Positions 53,001-63,650 of a DNA stretch of 64,000 nucleotides are shown here, in pieces. Within the stretch, counting starts at the first letter, position 1. Each line of letters starts with the position of its first letter. The DNA comes from Strigamia acuminata (taxonomy: Eukaryota; Arthropoda; Chilopoda; Geophilomorpha; Linotaeniidae): NCBI GenBank assembly GCA_949358305.1, contig OX442316.1:2604001-2668000 (forward strand), written 5' to 3'. Below the pieces are notes generated by a model. That model searched no databases and was not told the origin of the DNA. It saw only the letters and a program-made list of their open reading frames with translations. A program made the position numbers and the translations under genes.

Positions 53001-53894
53001 AATCGTATGAGCTCTGCCTAAATCATTGTCAGTCTTCGCAAATCTATCCGAATTTTCCTCCAGCAACCGCAACATTAGCCCTTGTTGTGATGGCGTCATA
53101 TTGTCATTCGCCATGGCCGTGCTAAAGTCAAATTGATTAACTCTGTTTTCATCAAGCACGCCAGACTCAATTACATAAAAGGCCTTTGCAATTGCTGAGT
53201 TTTTTCCTAAATAGATTGTCTTTTTAGTTGGATTTGCAACTCGCAGAACTCCTTCACCTTTTCTGAATTTAGTCAATGTTTTGCAACAAATTACTCCAAA
53301 ACGGTCAATTACTCCACTGAGTGGTTCTATGAATAGTTCATCATCTACTTTCTTTGCAATTTTTATTGGAACTACACATTCATGTAATGCTGGAATTGTT
53401 ATCGGTTTTAAAACTCGGGCTATGTAGTTTACATCAGTATAATTCTTTGACATTGGGAAAACTTCTTGTTGTTCATTTTTTGGGCCTACAAAGATCTTCT
53501 GTTGGTCATAGTCGAGTTTACACTTTGCAGATCTTAAGAAATTATCTCCCAGTAGTAAGTGGCGTCCAAATCCATTAACGATCAATACGTCGATGGTGTG
53601 TTGTTGTTGTCCAACATCAATGGTAATCCTGGTTTTTCCTTCTGGGACTATCAATGAGCCATCCACAACTCTCAATCGAACACCTGGACAAGGCTGATAT
53701 TTGAGCTGCAGAGTTCTCACCAAATCTTCACTAATGATATTGCGAAAACCTCCAGAATCCAAGACACCAGTGATTTCCATACCATTTAATACTACTGGAA
53801 TCTGTAAAAGTTCGTCCATAGCGTGTAACTCGATGATTTCTAATTTTCTCTTTCTTCTTTTCTTCTTGTTATTTCGTCTTTGTGGCCATTCTAG
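50094..53894 (-). CDS. G3 Pol: protease, RT, RNase H, integrase
   Basis: Intact frame of about 1266 codons in the -1 frame to gag. It is read from the GGGAAAC site at the gag stop; the first ATG is at 53819. Counting from that ATG: protease (GVLDSGGF near 21, LLLGDNF); RT with YLDD near 436 (also YPLPRIDDTL, FSMMDLIQGYHQV); RNase H (SCDASAYGLG near 585); integrase zinc-binding region (GAHLGLAKTW...CQHC, 796-832) and catalytic D, D, E (GIDTLG 863, SDRGTEY 926, GLTERFN 959); GPY/F domain (LLPQFSGPYEIV near 1095); K-rich tail. A lysine/arginine-rich linker (KKKRRKRK) joins the shift site to the protease. No chromodomain, AT-hook or envelope. Confidence 0.9.
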   Translation of the reverse strand, partial: LEWPQRRNNKKKRRKRKLEIIELHAMDELLQIPVVLNGMEITGVLDSGGFRNIISEDLVRTLQLKYQPCPGVRLRVVDGSLIVPEGKTRITIDVGQQQHTIDVLIVNGFGRHLLLGDNFLRSAKCKLDYDQQKIFVGPKNEQQEVFPMSKNYTDVNYIARVLKPITIPALHECVVPIKIAKKVDDELFIEPLSGVIDRFGVICCKTLTKFRKGEGVLRVANPTKKTIYLGKNSAIAKAFYVIESGVLDENRVNQFDFSTAMANDNMTPSQQGLMLRLLEENSDRFAKTDNDLGRAHTIKHRIDTGDSPPIHLQPYRRSIKEKEIEDAETKKLLEQGVIRESESPWSAPVLLVKKRDGKWRFCVDWRRLNAVTKKMVYPLPRIDDTLDQLAGAKYFSMMDLIQGYHQVEIDEQDREKTAFTTSSGHYEFNVLGMGLCNSPAAFQKLMNKVLGNLLGKVCIAYLDDLIVFSKTFDQHLVDLEAVFQKLRTANLKVKLSKCTFATHTIRYLGHVVDAEGISPDPRNLDSVAKFPIPVNVKQLRGFLGLCSYYRKFIKGFADISKPLVNLTKKDEKFDWGPPHDKAFHTLRNALITVPVLAHPDFTQPFMISCDASAYGLGAILKQKVNNQERVIAYASRMMSTAEMNYTATDREMLAIIFAIEKFRPYLYGQKFQIITDHSALQWLKGVRNPNGRLARWALQLAEYDFEIFHKSGKKHTDADALSRIQEELSEEEIEKLPSLFLENLDLPVEQRKDPKLLDLITALENQEQLPRKRRRPLKQFVLQNKTLFRKKKLNSSLNMEDLLLVVPKQLQKDVLYEMHDGLLGAHLGLAKTWKRIRTRFFWTRIYKDVRNYVLSCQHCAKAKTMTTPAKGLMQPWSTVSKPFERIGIDTLGPFPLSRLGNKHVFVVTDYLSRNAIARPAAAATALEAAKTLLYEVILKEGSPREILSDRGTEYRNKMVEEVSNMFKSLHKTTSGYHPRTNGLTERFNATFAKMLQSYVNEEHTDWDEFLPFLLFSYNTAVHETTGYTPHYLLRGYDVDLTVDVNLDLPQKEYTLRTAKFIRAARKIANERLEKQSAKSKKRFDEDRVNKEFEPGELVYLKTINRKVGLSEKLLPQFSGPYEIVRRTAPNDYEIINSTRKKSDIVNVERLKPYKERIEEEIDEVLKDMPEKKVKFADKVKKISKKGEIVVENTEKLVRTTKIKPKERYIDDTEQISLKSLFEPQPTVKTNENQLQNPPLDGASPQTNDFRSRRLRPRKRKDYRHFY

Positions 53895-55345
53895 TTTCCC
53901 GATGCATTAGGCGGTCCACCACGTGGGGCTCCTCGTTGACCTCGGCCTTGGTAATTTTCAATGAAATTTTTACCTTTATAATTTGGATTTTTAGGATGGC
54001 CTTGGTTATTTGGATTCCCCTGTGGTCTTTGTCCTTGTGGTGGATTCCATTGCTGTTGTGGTGGATTCCACTGCTGTTGTGGATTTTGCTGTCGGAATCC
54101 TTGACCTGAGTTATTCCACTGATTATTCCAATTACCTCTATTTTGACCTCTATTGTCACTCCATCCTCTTCCTTGGTTCCTATTATTGCCATTCCACCAT
54201 CCACGTTGTTGTCCAGATCGTCCTTTAAAGTTACCTCTATTGTAGAACTGGGCCTGGTTTGGATGTGGTGTATACCATTGATTTTGATAGAAGACTGGAG
54301 TAACCTCTGCATATTGAACTTCCCCAAACTGCTGCTGTTGCCTTAGCACTTTGACCTCTGCTAACAACTCGTCTTTTGATTTATTGACGTCGCTCGGTTC
54401 AACTAACAAACTTGGTTTCACCTCGCCTGTTGTATCAACAGCTTTTTGCAGTAGGGTTAGCAAAACTTCTGCAGGATCCTCGCTGAATGCATGAGCTTCC
54501 AATAGTCCAAGTTGAGATGTTAACTGATCCAATGTCTTTGGAAAATTGACTACTAATTTATCTCTAGTCACCTTTTTAAGTCCTTGAAACACATGAAATA
54601 TCTTTTGTTCTTCAGTAAATGCTGGTCTCGCAAAAGAACATTCTTTTAATATTTTCTGCATATGTTCCATTGCTGTCCCATCTTTGTGCTGCATTGCCTG
54701 TAATTTCGACAAAATTGTTGTTATTTGTCGCCTGAATTTTGCCTTCAACGCATCTTTCCATTGACTCCATGTTCTAGTCGGATGTTGTGGAAGTTGATCT
54801 AGATACCACGATGATGCGGAGGATTTCAGCACAATTGACAGATGTTTAATCCTTTCAGTGTCATCGGCGATCGTATCTTCATATCCGATCAACCATGTGT
54901 CAATATTCCCTGTAGCCGGATCAAAGTCAACTGGATTTCTTCTATTGACCACTAAATTTTGTAATACCGTCTGTATTGCTACTAGTTCTGGTGAAGCATT
55001 TGCCATATTATCTGGAAATTGTTCGTTTTTAATTGCCAATATTGGTTGAATTAATTCCTTTTGGTCCTCAATATTGTCAGTTGCGTCCTCAAATGCGTCG
55101 TCCAAATTTGCTTGCACTTTATCCAGGAGATTGCCTAATTCCGTAGCTTCGTCAGGCAACAACAAATTGTACACACTTGGATCGATTATTCTTTTATGGC
55201 GCTGTTCCGGGGTTTCAAAATCTTCCCTTTTTTGAATTTTTTCTTCTCCTTTGGATTTTGATCTCTTTTTCCGGTCAGTCACCTTATCATCCAGTGATTC
55301 AAGTGCTCCCGGATCTTTTGATGAAAACAAATAATCCGTTACCAC
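53891..55345 (-). CDS. G3 Gag, N-terminus incomplete
   Basis: 484 codons from a GTG at 55345; the frame stays open to a TAA at 55427-55429 without any ATG, and the first internal ATG is near 55010. The middle (about 145-330) is Gag-like (DTWLIGYEDTI, SSASSWYLDQLP, WKDALKAKF). The C-terminus (370-484) is N/Q/G/R-rich with repeated QQQWNPP units and no CCHC zinc knuckle. The last codons are GGA AAC TAG, part of the frameshift site. With no 5' LTR recognised either, the copy is probably defective at its 5' end. Confidence 0.8.
   Translation of the reverse strand: MVTDYLFSSKDPGALESLDDKVTDRKKRSKSKGEEKIQKREDFETPEQRHKRIIDPSVYNLLLPDEATELGNLLDKVQANLDDAFEDATDNIEDQKELIQPILAIKNEQFPDNMANASPELVAIQTVLQNLVVNRRNPVDFDPATGNIDTWLIGYEDTIADDTERIKHLSIVLKSSASSWYLDQLPQHPTRTWSQWKDALKAKFRRQITTILSKLQAMQHKDGTAMEHMQKILKECSFARPAFTEEQKIFHVFQGLKKVTRDKLVVNFPKTLDQLTSQLGLLEAHAFSEDPAEVLLTLLQKAVDTTGEVKPSLLVEPSDVNKSKDELLAEVKVLRQQQQFGEVQYAEVTPVFYQNQWYTPHPNQAQFYNRGNFKGRSGQQRGWWNGNNRNQGRGWSDNRGQNRGNWNNQWNNSGQGFRQQNPQQQWNPPQQQWNPPQGQRPQGNPNNQGHPKNPNYKGKNFIENYQGRGQRGAPRGGPPNASGN
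53894..53900 (-). promoter_or_regulatory. Programmed -1 frameshift site G GGA AAC (G3)
   Basis: The heptamer GGGAAAC is phased as G GGA AAC in the gag frame and is followed at once by the gag stop TAG. The pol frame is closed by TAA just upstream (within CCTAATGC), so the two frames overlap only across this heptamer. GGGAAAC is an established retroviral -1 site. Confidence 0.85.
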
Positions 55346-55429
55346 TTGTGAAAAGTTATAACGTTTGGATTCCGCAATTGTTAAATAATTAAATTCGAAG
55401 ACACAATCCTTAGACTTGAAGCACTTTTA

Positions 55430-56500
55430 ATTCACTTTTCCAGTTATAAATAACACTATAACTCTTTAGCACACAGAACACTTTTCACTTTCTGAAAAAT
55501 AAATCAGTGATTAACCTTATGGCGCGCATGCGGATTTCTCGGAGTGCGAAAGGGACCCTATTTTTAACATTACGGCGGCCTATACCTTGACCCCCTGTTC
55601 GCAGTCTCATGGCTGATTTTGCGGATTTCACTTATTTGTATATTCCGCACGATCGCGCGCGTTTTATCAACCTTGGGAAAGCCGCTTTCTCAAATTTGCA
55701 AATTCCACATTGTGTGAACATGCTACAACGCTTCTGTGCGCGTCAATAAAAAAAAAAACCGATTAGAAATGAAATTCAGGGTTTTGTTAAAATAAAAATT
55801 ATACAATATAATCAGTCTATAATGCTTCTATAATGCTGTTGGTTTAATCAGCACATTGTAATCGTGTGAAAACACGCGCGCTCGCAATAATACATTACCC
55901 AATGTACTTGCACTGGCATGGACCCATCAGTGCGCACTTTCCCGTGCGTGCTGCTTGCACTATTTACATCAATTGTTGCTCCACAGGTTGCGCGACCTGC
56001 CGGGCAGTTAAGACGTACTAGAATAACCTCAGGATTTGATAAAACCTGATTTTTGGATGACACTAAGTAAATGGCAGTGAATGTGAGATGTGAGATACAC
56101 GATGAATTTAATAAAATTTATATTTCCTAATCATGGGATTGGTTTCACGTTTCATAATCCAACAATTAAGTAGAATATCATTATTGCAATTGATTAAAAC
56201 AAATTTTTTTTACAAATTCTTTGGTTTTACATTTTAAATTTATTTTCCAATAGTTGGCACCATCGCAATTGCTGCGAGTTTAAAACACTGCATTCAGCAG
56301 AATTTACTGCACTTTCAAATCAAGGCCAGGCATACCTACTGCAAAGTAATGTATAAACCATAAAGAAGCCTTTGATTCGGAATTGCCTGTAGGTAATTCT
56401 GCGCTGGTCTCCAATGGAAATGTCCGCGCCGGTCTTCCGTGCACGGGAAGTCCACAGAAAGTCCGTGCATTCCGTGCGCTGGGAGTCCGTGCGTCGTACC
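55430..56500. other. Intergenic DNA right of G3
   Basis: No gene recognised. It contains GC-richer islands (55530-55740, 55860-56010, 56400-56510) between AT-rich stretches. I searched by eye for a G3 LTR copy and did not find one. Confidence 0.5.
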
Positions 56501-59500
56501 GCGTGATCTTGCATTGTTTTTTGTGGGCTTTTCCTGATTAGGATTACTTCCTTTTTAACTCTTGAAGAATTAAGTTTGTTTTTTTTGCTCCAAAACGTCC
56601 CAAAACGCCTGAAAATCGCGCAACTTGAGGCAAAACATTACAGTGTGTATTCAAATCAAAACTAGCTACAAATACATGCTGAAATTAGCTAAATTTTCAA
56701 ATTTTTTGGCTTTCAAGAAGTAATGGAAACATTTGACATAACGTGGATCAGTTGCATTCAAAAACTAAAATATTTTGTGTTTTACTTCAATTTTAAACTA
56801 AAAATGATGTCATTTCCTGTTTAAACCCCTGTTAAAGCTTGAAATACATTTTAACTAAAAGAAATAAGTTTGTTTTTTTCTTCGGCAGTGACGTGTACAC
56901 ACGAGCACGCCTGAGAACGCCAAAAAATGCTAAAAAACGCTCAAAAACGCCTGAAAATCGCGCAACTCGAGGCAAAACATTAATTTTTCATCTTTATTTC
57001 AACTTTTGTGACGTTTAAAATTGTGTTCTCATGTTTTTTGCCTCAAGTTGCATTGTCATCTGGCGTTTTGGAGTGTTTTTATGTGTTCGCAGGCGTTCGC
57101 AGGCGTTTTTTGGCGTTGTCACTCACTCAAGTGGCCATTTTTAGCATTTTCCGTAGTAAAAATGGCCGTTTTTCGTCAAAATGGCCATTTTTAGCCATTT
57201 TTCAGAGTAAAAATGTTTTTTTTTCACCGTTTTTATAGTAAAATGGCCATTTTTAGTCGTTTTTTTAATCAAAAATGGCCGTTTTTATCGTTGAAACGTT
57301 ATTAAAATGTAACGTTTCAATGGCGTTTTGATCTCGCCTCATTTCCGGTTTTGAAAATTAATAAACGCCCCGGCGTTTATTCGAGGCAATACCCAACTTG
57401 GGCTTTTATTCGCGTCGCACCGCATCATCATCTCACCTTGCCTCCCGTCTTGAAAATTTATAAACGCCCCGGCGTTTATTCAAGGCAAACCATTGTTTAT
57501 GTAAGTTTTTCCTGATTAGGGTTACTTCCTTTAGAAGAAACACGTTTATTTCTTCTCGCTTAATCTTGAGTCGTGATCTCGCCTCGTTTCTGGTCTTAAA
57601 AATTAATAAACACCCCGGCTTTTATTCAAGGCAATACGGTACGTTTATGAAACCCAACTTGGGCTTTCATTTTAAAAAAAGCGCGTGTTCTTACGTCGAA
57701 CTAAGAGATACAGGTGAATTAGCAACGCCTAATTTGATTTAATAAATAAAGCAAACAACATCTCGCCTCACTTCTGGCGTTTGTTCGAGGCAAGCCATTG
57801 TTTTTGCATTTTTTTTCCTGATTAGGGTTACTTCCTTTTTAACTCTTGAAGAAATAAGTATGTTTTTTTTACTCGGCAGTGACGTGTACGCGCGAGTACG
57901 CCTGAGAACGCCAAAAAATACTCCAAAACGCCTGAAAATCGTGCAACTCGAGGCAAAACATTAATTGTTTATTTTTGTTTCAACTTTTGTAACGTTTACA
58001 ATTGTGTTCTCATGTTTTTTGCCTCAAGTTGCATTGTCATTTTGCGTTTTGGGGCGTTTTTAGGCATTTTTAGGCATTTGCGGGCGTTCTTGGGCGTTTT
58101 TTGGCGTTGTCATTCAATCAAATGGCCATTTTTAGCCATTTTTAGCCATTTTTCATAGAAAAATGGTTATTTTTAGCCGTTTTTCATCCAAAATGGCCGT
58201 TTTTCATCCAAAAGGGCCGTTTTTCATCCAAAATGGAATAATTGTTGTGTCCGGATTTTATGTCATTTATTGTCTTAATTAAAGTTAACAAAGTGTCTTT
58301 AATTTTTGCTTTTCTTGAATTTCAGCTTTTTAGATATTTTTACATATTAAACTTTCATTTTTTGTGATTTATTAAAAGTTACAGTGTTTTCATGAATTTT
58401 AGTGTCTATGATATTGATATTATCTTTATTCATTGCTATTTAAAGTTTTATTACTTCTCTGTGTCTTATTTCTTTAATTCTTGCTCATTTTGTGTGATTT
58501 TGGATGATTTTTAGTGCATTCGTCGATTTACAGATCACTTGCGTAAGACGCGTGACGTCATATTTCTTAATCTAGTTCGGTTGTGTTCAAACTTCTAACC
58601 TTTTGTTTGGACCTTATTCTTGTGTTATGGATAGGTTTTAGAATTGATTTAGACTAATTTGGGGGTGATCTGTCGATTGGTTTGCTTTATTTTTGTCCCG
58701 GAACGGTCGTTTTGTCGTTTCGAGCGTTCGTTGTCGGTACGCACTTGTGCGCTGCTGACCGAGTTCATTCCGTTCGGCAAACGATTATTTTCAAGTGTTC
58801 TTTTAATAAATAGTGCTTTTGTTGTAGGAAATTACATTTCCTAATGTTATTTTATTCAATACAGTGTGTATTCTTGATTTTATTCTTGTGTTGAAATTCA
58901 AATGTCGTGTTTTGCCGCTCTAGCGGATTTGAAGTGGGCGCCATGTTGGATTTCCCCGCTAATTTCTTTATTTATCCATTTCATTTGTCTTTTTGAAAAT
59001 GAATAAACGCCCCGGCGTTTATGCGAGGCAAGCCATAGTTTTTGTAGGTTCTTTCCTGATTAGGGTTACTTGTGACGTGCACGCGCGAGCTCGCCCGAGG
59101 ACGCCAAAAAAAGCTCAAAAACGCCCCAAAACGCCTGAAAATCGCGCAACTCGAAGCAAAAAATTACAGTTTGAATTCAAATCAAAACTAACCACAAATA
59201 CATGCTACAATTAGGTAAATTTTCAAATTTTTTATCAATAAATGATGACTTTCAAGAAGTATGACAACATTTGACAAAATTTAGACCAGTTGCATTTAAA
59301 AACTAAAATATTTTGTGTTTTACTTCAATTTTAAACCAAAAATGACGTCATTTTTTGTTTAAACCGGCGTTTATTTGAGGCAAACACGCCGCTGAGAACG
59401 CCAAAAAATGCTCAAAAACACTCCAAAAGGCCTGAAAATCGCGCAACTTGAGGCAAAAAATTAATTTTTCATCTTTGTTTCAACTTTTGTGACGTTTAAA

Positions 59501-60720
59501 ATTGTGTTTTCAAGTTTTATGCCTCAAGTTGCATTGTCATCTGGCGTTTTGGGGCGTTTTGGGGCGTTCGCAGGCGTTTGCACGCGTTTTTTGGCATTGT
59601 CACTCACTCAAGTGGCCATTTTTAGCCAATTTTCGAAGTAAAAATGGCCTTTTTTTATTAAAATGGCCATTTTCAGCCATTTGTCATAGTAAAAATGGCC
59701 ATTTTCAGCCATTTTTTATAGTAAAAGTGGCCATTTTTCATCCAAAATGGCCGTTTTTCATCCAAAATGACCATTTTTATCATTGACACGCTATAAAAAT
59801 GTAACGTTTCAATGGCGTTTTGACGAAACCGGTAAGTTTTGAAATTTCCCGTGTCCCGTTATTGTGACTCCTCGTCCGGTTTCTCAGAACCGAAACCCTA
59901 ATACAGGTGAATTAGTGACGCCTAATTTGTTTCAACAAATAAAGCAAACAACATCTCGCCTCACTTCCAGTCTTGAAAATTAGTAAACGCCCCGGCGTTT
60001 ATTCGAGGCAAGCCGTTGTTTTTACAGTAATTTCCTGGTTAGGGTTATTTTTTTTTTAACTCTTGAAGAAATAAGTTTGTTTTTTTCTCGCCTGCACGCG
60101 CGAGCTCGCATGAGAATGCTAAAAAATAAGCAAAAACGTTCTAAAACGCCCCAAAACGCTTCAAAATGCTCCAAAAAGCCTGAAAATCGTGCCACTCAAA
60201 GCAAAAAATTATGTTTGCATGTTTTTTGCCTCAAGTTGCACGGTTATCTGGCGTTTTGGTGCGTTCTTGGGGCGTTTTGGTGCGTTCTTGGGGCGTTTTC
60301 GGGCGTTTTTTTGGCGTTGTCACTCACTCCCGCACTTTGCTGTCTTGTTTATTACAATTTGGTTTAGCTGTTGTATTTATTTTTATTTGTTTTATGGTTA
60401 TTTAATGTGTTTTTGTAGCATTCAAAATGTTTTGTTGCCTAATTTCTCGTTTTGGCGCCAACTGTTTGTTTGACAACGCCGTGTCAGAATTTAGGGATGA
60501 TTCTGCTTTGGTTTCTAATTAAAAAAAAAATGTTGTTTTAATTTCAATTGTAACTGCTTATTATAACGTTATTATTAGTATTTTGTAAAGGTTCATTTTT
60601 TTTCCATGTTAATAAAAAATGAAGTAACTTTCGGTGAAAAAAAAAACAGTTAAATGCGGATCAAAATTAAACACACACGAGAAGTTTAATAAACGTCCCG
60701 GCGTTTATTCGAGGCAATAC
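56500..60720. repeat. Degenerate repeat family, about four copies at 1.0-1.2 kb spacing
   Basis: Three blocks recur in order: CCTGATTAGGGTTACTTCC plus AAGAAATAAGTTTGTTTTT; an inverted pair made of AACGCC-rich and GGCGTTTT-rich arms (about 56890-57125, 57880-58115, 59385-59605, 60085-60325, plus an unpaired left arm at 59080-59165); and runs of ATGGCCATTTTTAGCC (57130-57290, 58120-58240, 59610-59790). A 22-bp palindrome, AATAAACGCC-CC-GGCGTTTATT, often with CGAGGCAA after it, occurs near 57360, 57460, 59002, 59990 and 60688. No coding frame. The short frames here read these repeats. Confidence 0.8.
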
Positions 60721-62000
60721 GGTACATTTGTGAAACCCAACTTGGAACCCGAAAATAACGTGGGGCCGTCTGAACACCTGGATTTGAATTTTCGTCTACG
60801 CGCGCGCCGACGCATGGGGAATGCGGGGTGGGGTTCCTTCCCAGTGTTCCGAACGAGTCAATTTCACCCCGAAAATATCCCGAAATTGCTGATACATGCA
60901 TTTCGAGCCAGAAATATTGATCTTCATGTAAATTTTGATTGTTTAGCTTTTTTTTGAAATTTTACAAATTTTTCTCATCTCCTGCCTTCCTCGCTCATTT
61001 AACACCAAAATGGCCTGCATTGAGGATTTTTCCCATAATCCTTTTCACACGTATGGAGCGCAAACAGTCGCAATAAATGAAATCAGCGGAATTCGGCCTT
61101 GAGTTTGCGACGCCATCTTGAATACGAGTAACAGCACAGTATGGTGTCAATTATTCGAACTGATCGTAAGGCATGGGACAAAAATTGATTAAAAACGAAC
61201 AAACATGATTAAAAATCAACAAAAATCGACTGAAATCGGACAATAATCAATTCAGAATGACAAATAACGATTAAAATTGGCAAAAATTGTCACAAATAGA
61301 GAAAAACCGATTAAAAATCAGCAAGAAACCAATAGAAATTGATAAAATCAAATAAAAATTAACAAATATCCATTTTGTTTGCTTTTAAACAAATTAAGAA
61401 CTTTGAAAACACACGACAATTTTAAACAGTAAACACCGGGGTCAAATAAGCGCCGCTACTCGTTTAAACACCGGGGAGGTGTTAGTGAAGTGCCTCGAGT
61501 GGAGAAATTAATAAACGCTCGAGGCACCACGGTAGGCTTATTAAACACAAAATATGAAACGCTCGATCTTCAACAGGCGCACACGCCCGAGAACACCTCG
61601 GCATGCCTCAGCACTCTCCAAGAAACGAGAAAAACCAAGGCAAAAAAAAAAAAATACACCAAAATTAGGACTAAAATCAAACACACATGGGGCCCGGAAG
61701 ATTGATAACATCCCGGCATATATTCAAGGCAGTACGCCATGTTTTTTCCACCATTTTGTAAGTTTATTTCAATATTCATAAAGTTTATTGCTTTTTGTAT
61801 CATTAGTAGTATTCCCTTGTGTGATGTGGTTTTATAAATATCACCCACAACTGCTTCTGCTGTTTTCTTCACGTTTATGCTTCGTGTATGCACGTGAAGC
61901 CCTCGCACATCTTTTGAGCACCTGTACACATTTGGACACGCTCAAGGTGCTACATCGCGCGCTCAAACGCACTAGATCGCGCGCGCAAACGCGCTACATC
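60721..62000. other. Intergenic DNA with weak tandem repeats
   Basis: No gene. Around 61180-61380 a loose repeat of ATTAAAAATCAACAAAAATC type recalls the minisatellite at 691-1160. A second CTCGAG-containing repeat lies near 61490-61530. Confidence 0.5.
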
Positions 62001-62008
62001 ACGCATAT

Positions 62009-62400
62009 TAGGGATAAGAACGGACCGGGATAGGGACTGGACTGGTAATGTTTGCCCTATGCGGATACGGGACGGGACGGGATTACAGTTGCTAAATTCG
62101 TACTGCGAGGCGGAGACAATTTTCTAATTCCAGTTGTTATTTATCACTATTAAGCCTAATATTGAGCCTGATAATGCTAAAATAAAGTAAATAAACAACA
62201 ACAACAAACTCATTATTAAAAGTAAATTACACTGTATGACCAAAATATTGTTGTTTCTTTACTTTATTTTAGCATTATTAGGCCTAATATTAGGCTTAAT
62301 ACTGATTTATTTCAATTATGCAATCATACGCGCGTATTACGCTAACGTAATGGACCCGGGACGGGTCGGGACCCGAAAATTGGTCCCGTTCTCATCCCTA
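62009..62400. mobile_element. hAT-like MITE with 8-bp target duplication
   Basis: 392 bp. The left end TAGGGATAAGAACGG and right end CCGTTCTCATCCCTA are inverted with one mismatch over 15, and a second inverted pair (AGCCTAATATT...AATATTAGGCTT) lies inside. The flanks are ACGCATAT at 62001-62008 and 62401-62408. An 8-bp duplication with TAGGGATG-type ends is the hAT pattern. No transposase. Internal (CGGGACGGGAC)-type repeats are present near both ends. Confidence 0.85.
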
Positions 62401-62408
62401 ACGCATAT

Positions 62409-63080
62409 ATATCGCAGACATATCGCGCCCACGACAAAGCACAAACCCATGGCAGTCACCAAAGAATATTTACGCCGCTTCCACGCACGTTTTATTTTCT
62501 CACAGGCCTCTACACATTTAACTTGCGCGCGCACTTGCTACGTGCTCGTGTGGTCACAATAAATACCTAATTTTCATTAAAATAACGAATGAACGAAATC
62601 ACTTCAACCACACTTGCTACGGTCGACGCATCGACGGCGATTCGCATGCGTTACCCCAAATACCGATCAAAAATCGCAGAAAACACTAATCCCGACCCAA
62701 AAACCGCCAAAATTACCCTCAACACACCCCAACAACCTTCCACCACTTAAATTACACCGGAAAAAAAACAATTTCAAACCGAAAAATCAACAAAAAAGGC
62801 CAAAAAAATATTGCAAACAAAGAGAAAAGATCAATTATCGAGGCAAATCCCCACCACAAAACAACGCATCGCCGGTAAACACTTAAGCGTACAGTGCACA
62901 ACACTACTGTTTATTTTCAATGATCCAATAAATAAAATTTGAAACAAAGTTGAGTGGAATTGTACGTTTCTTGTATATTAAAGTTTTTATTTTGTTTGTT
63001 TACACTTAATTTTTTTTTTCCATCATAGAATGGCGACTCGATACTTTTGTAGCTCGAATTCACTTCGTAAACGTAATCGG
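62409..63080. other. Intergenic DNA
   Basis: No gene. A basic K/P/N-rich frame near 62614-62886 reflects A- and C-rich composition and has no recognisable domain. Confidence 0.5.
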
Positions 63081-63084
63081 TGTT

Positions 63085-63650
63085 CATCACGCGTCAATGC
63101 GCTCGTGCAATAGTATAGGCGCGCATACGATTTGATGCGCGCAAAACTTGCAAAACTTGCACGGAATTTGGGCAATTTTTGACAATTTTCAGCAGATTTT
63201 TGCCTGTATTTGACAAATTTCAGAAGATTTTTGCCTATATTTGACAAATTTCAGAAGATTTCCTCAATCCTCAAACATTTGCTGAAATTTCTCATAAAAT
63301 TTCTAAAATTAATTGAAATTTGTCTGAAATTTGTCTGCAATTTGTCAAATATTGTCAAAAATCCGTGGAAATTTGTCAAATACTGGCAAAAATCCATGTA
63401 AATTTGTCAAAAATTGCCATAATTCGGTGCAAATTGTGTTAGACATTGGAAAAATTTATTTTAACGCTTCCAACGCGCCAGTAAATCGCGCGTGCACACG
63501 CGTGGATTTTTCGTCATAGTTGGATGCGCGCAAACCTCACGTAACTTGCGCCAAAATTTGGCAATTTTTGACAAATTTCAGCAGATTTTTGCCAGTATTT
63601 GACAAATTTCCACTGATTTTTGACAATATTTGACCCAACAACTGCGCCAC
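63085..63650. repeat. Direct and inverted repeat cluster (TTTGACAAATTTCAG motif)
   Basis: A block of GCGCGCAAA...TTGGCAATTTTTGACAAATTTCAGCAGATTTTTGCC type occurs at about 63085-63250 and again at 63475-63645 in the same orientation. Between them, 63320-63420 carries the same motif inverted (GGAAATTTGTCAAATACTGG). No coding frame. Confidence 0.75.

Larger units (their letters stand above)
48723..55426 (-). mobile_element. Ty3/gypsy retrotransposon G3, 5' end missing or unrecognised
   Basis: Minus-strand gag and pol with an apparent 3' LTR (48723-49035) and polypurine tract. No matching LTR is visible to the right of gag (55427 onward), and the gag frame has no ATG at its start, so the 5' end appears deleted or rearranged. 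Right boundary approximate. Confidence 0.8.

Noticed and set aside
62614-62886. 90-residue K/P/N-rich frame
   Set aside because: Low-complexity A/C-rich DNA; no homology recognised and no splice or promoter context.
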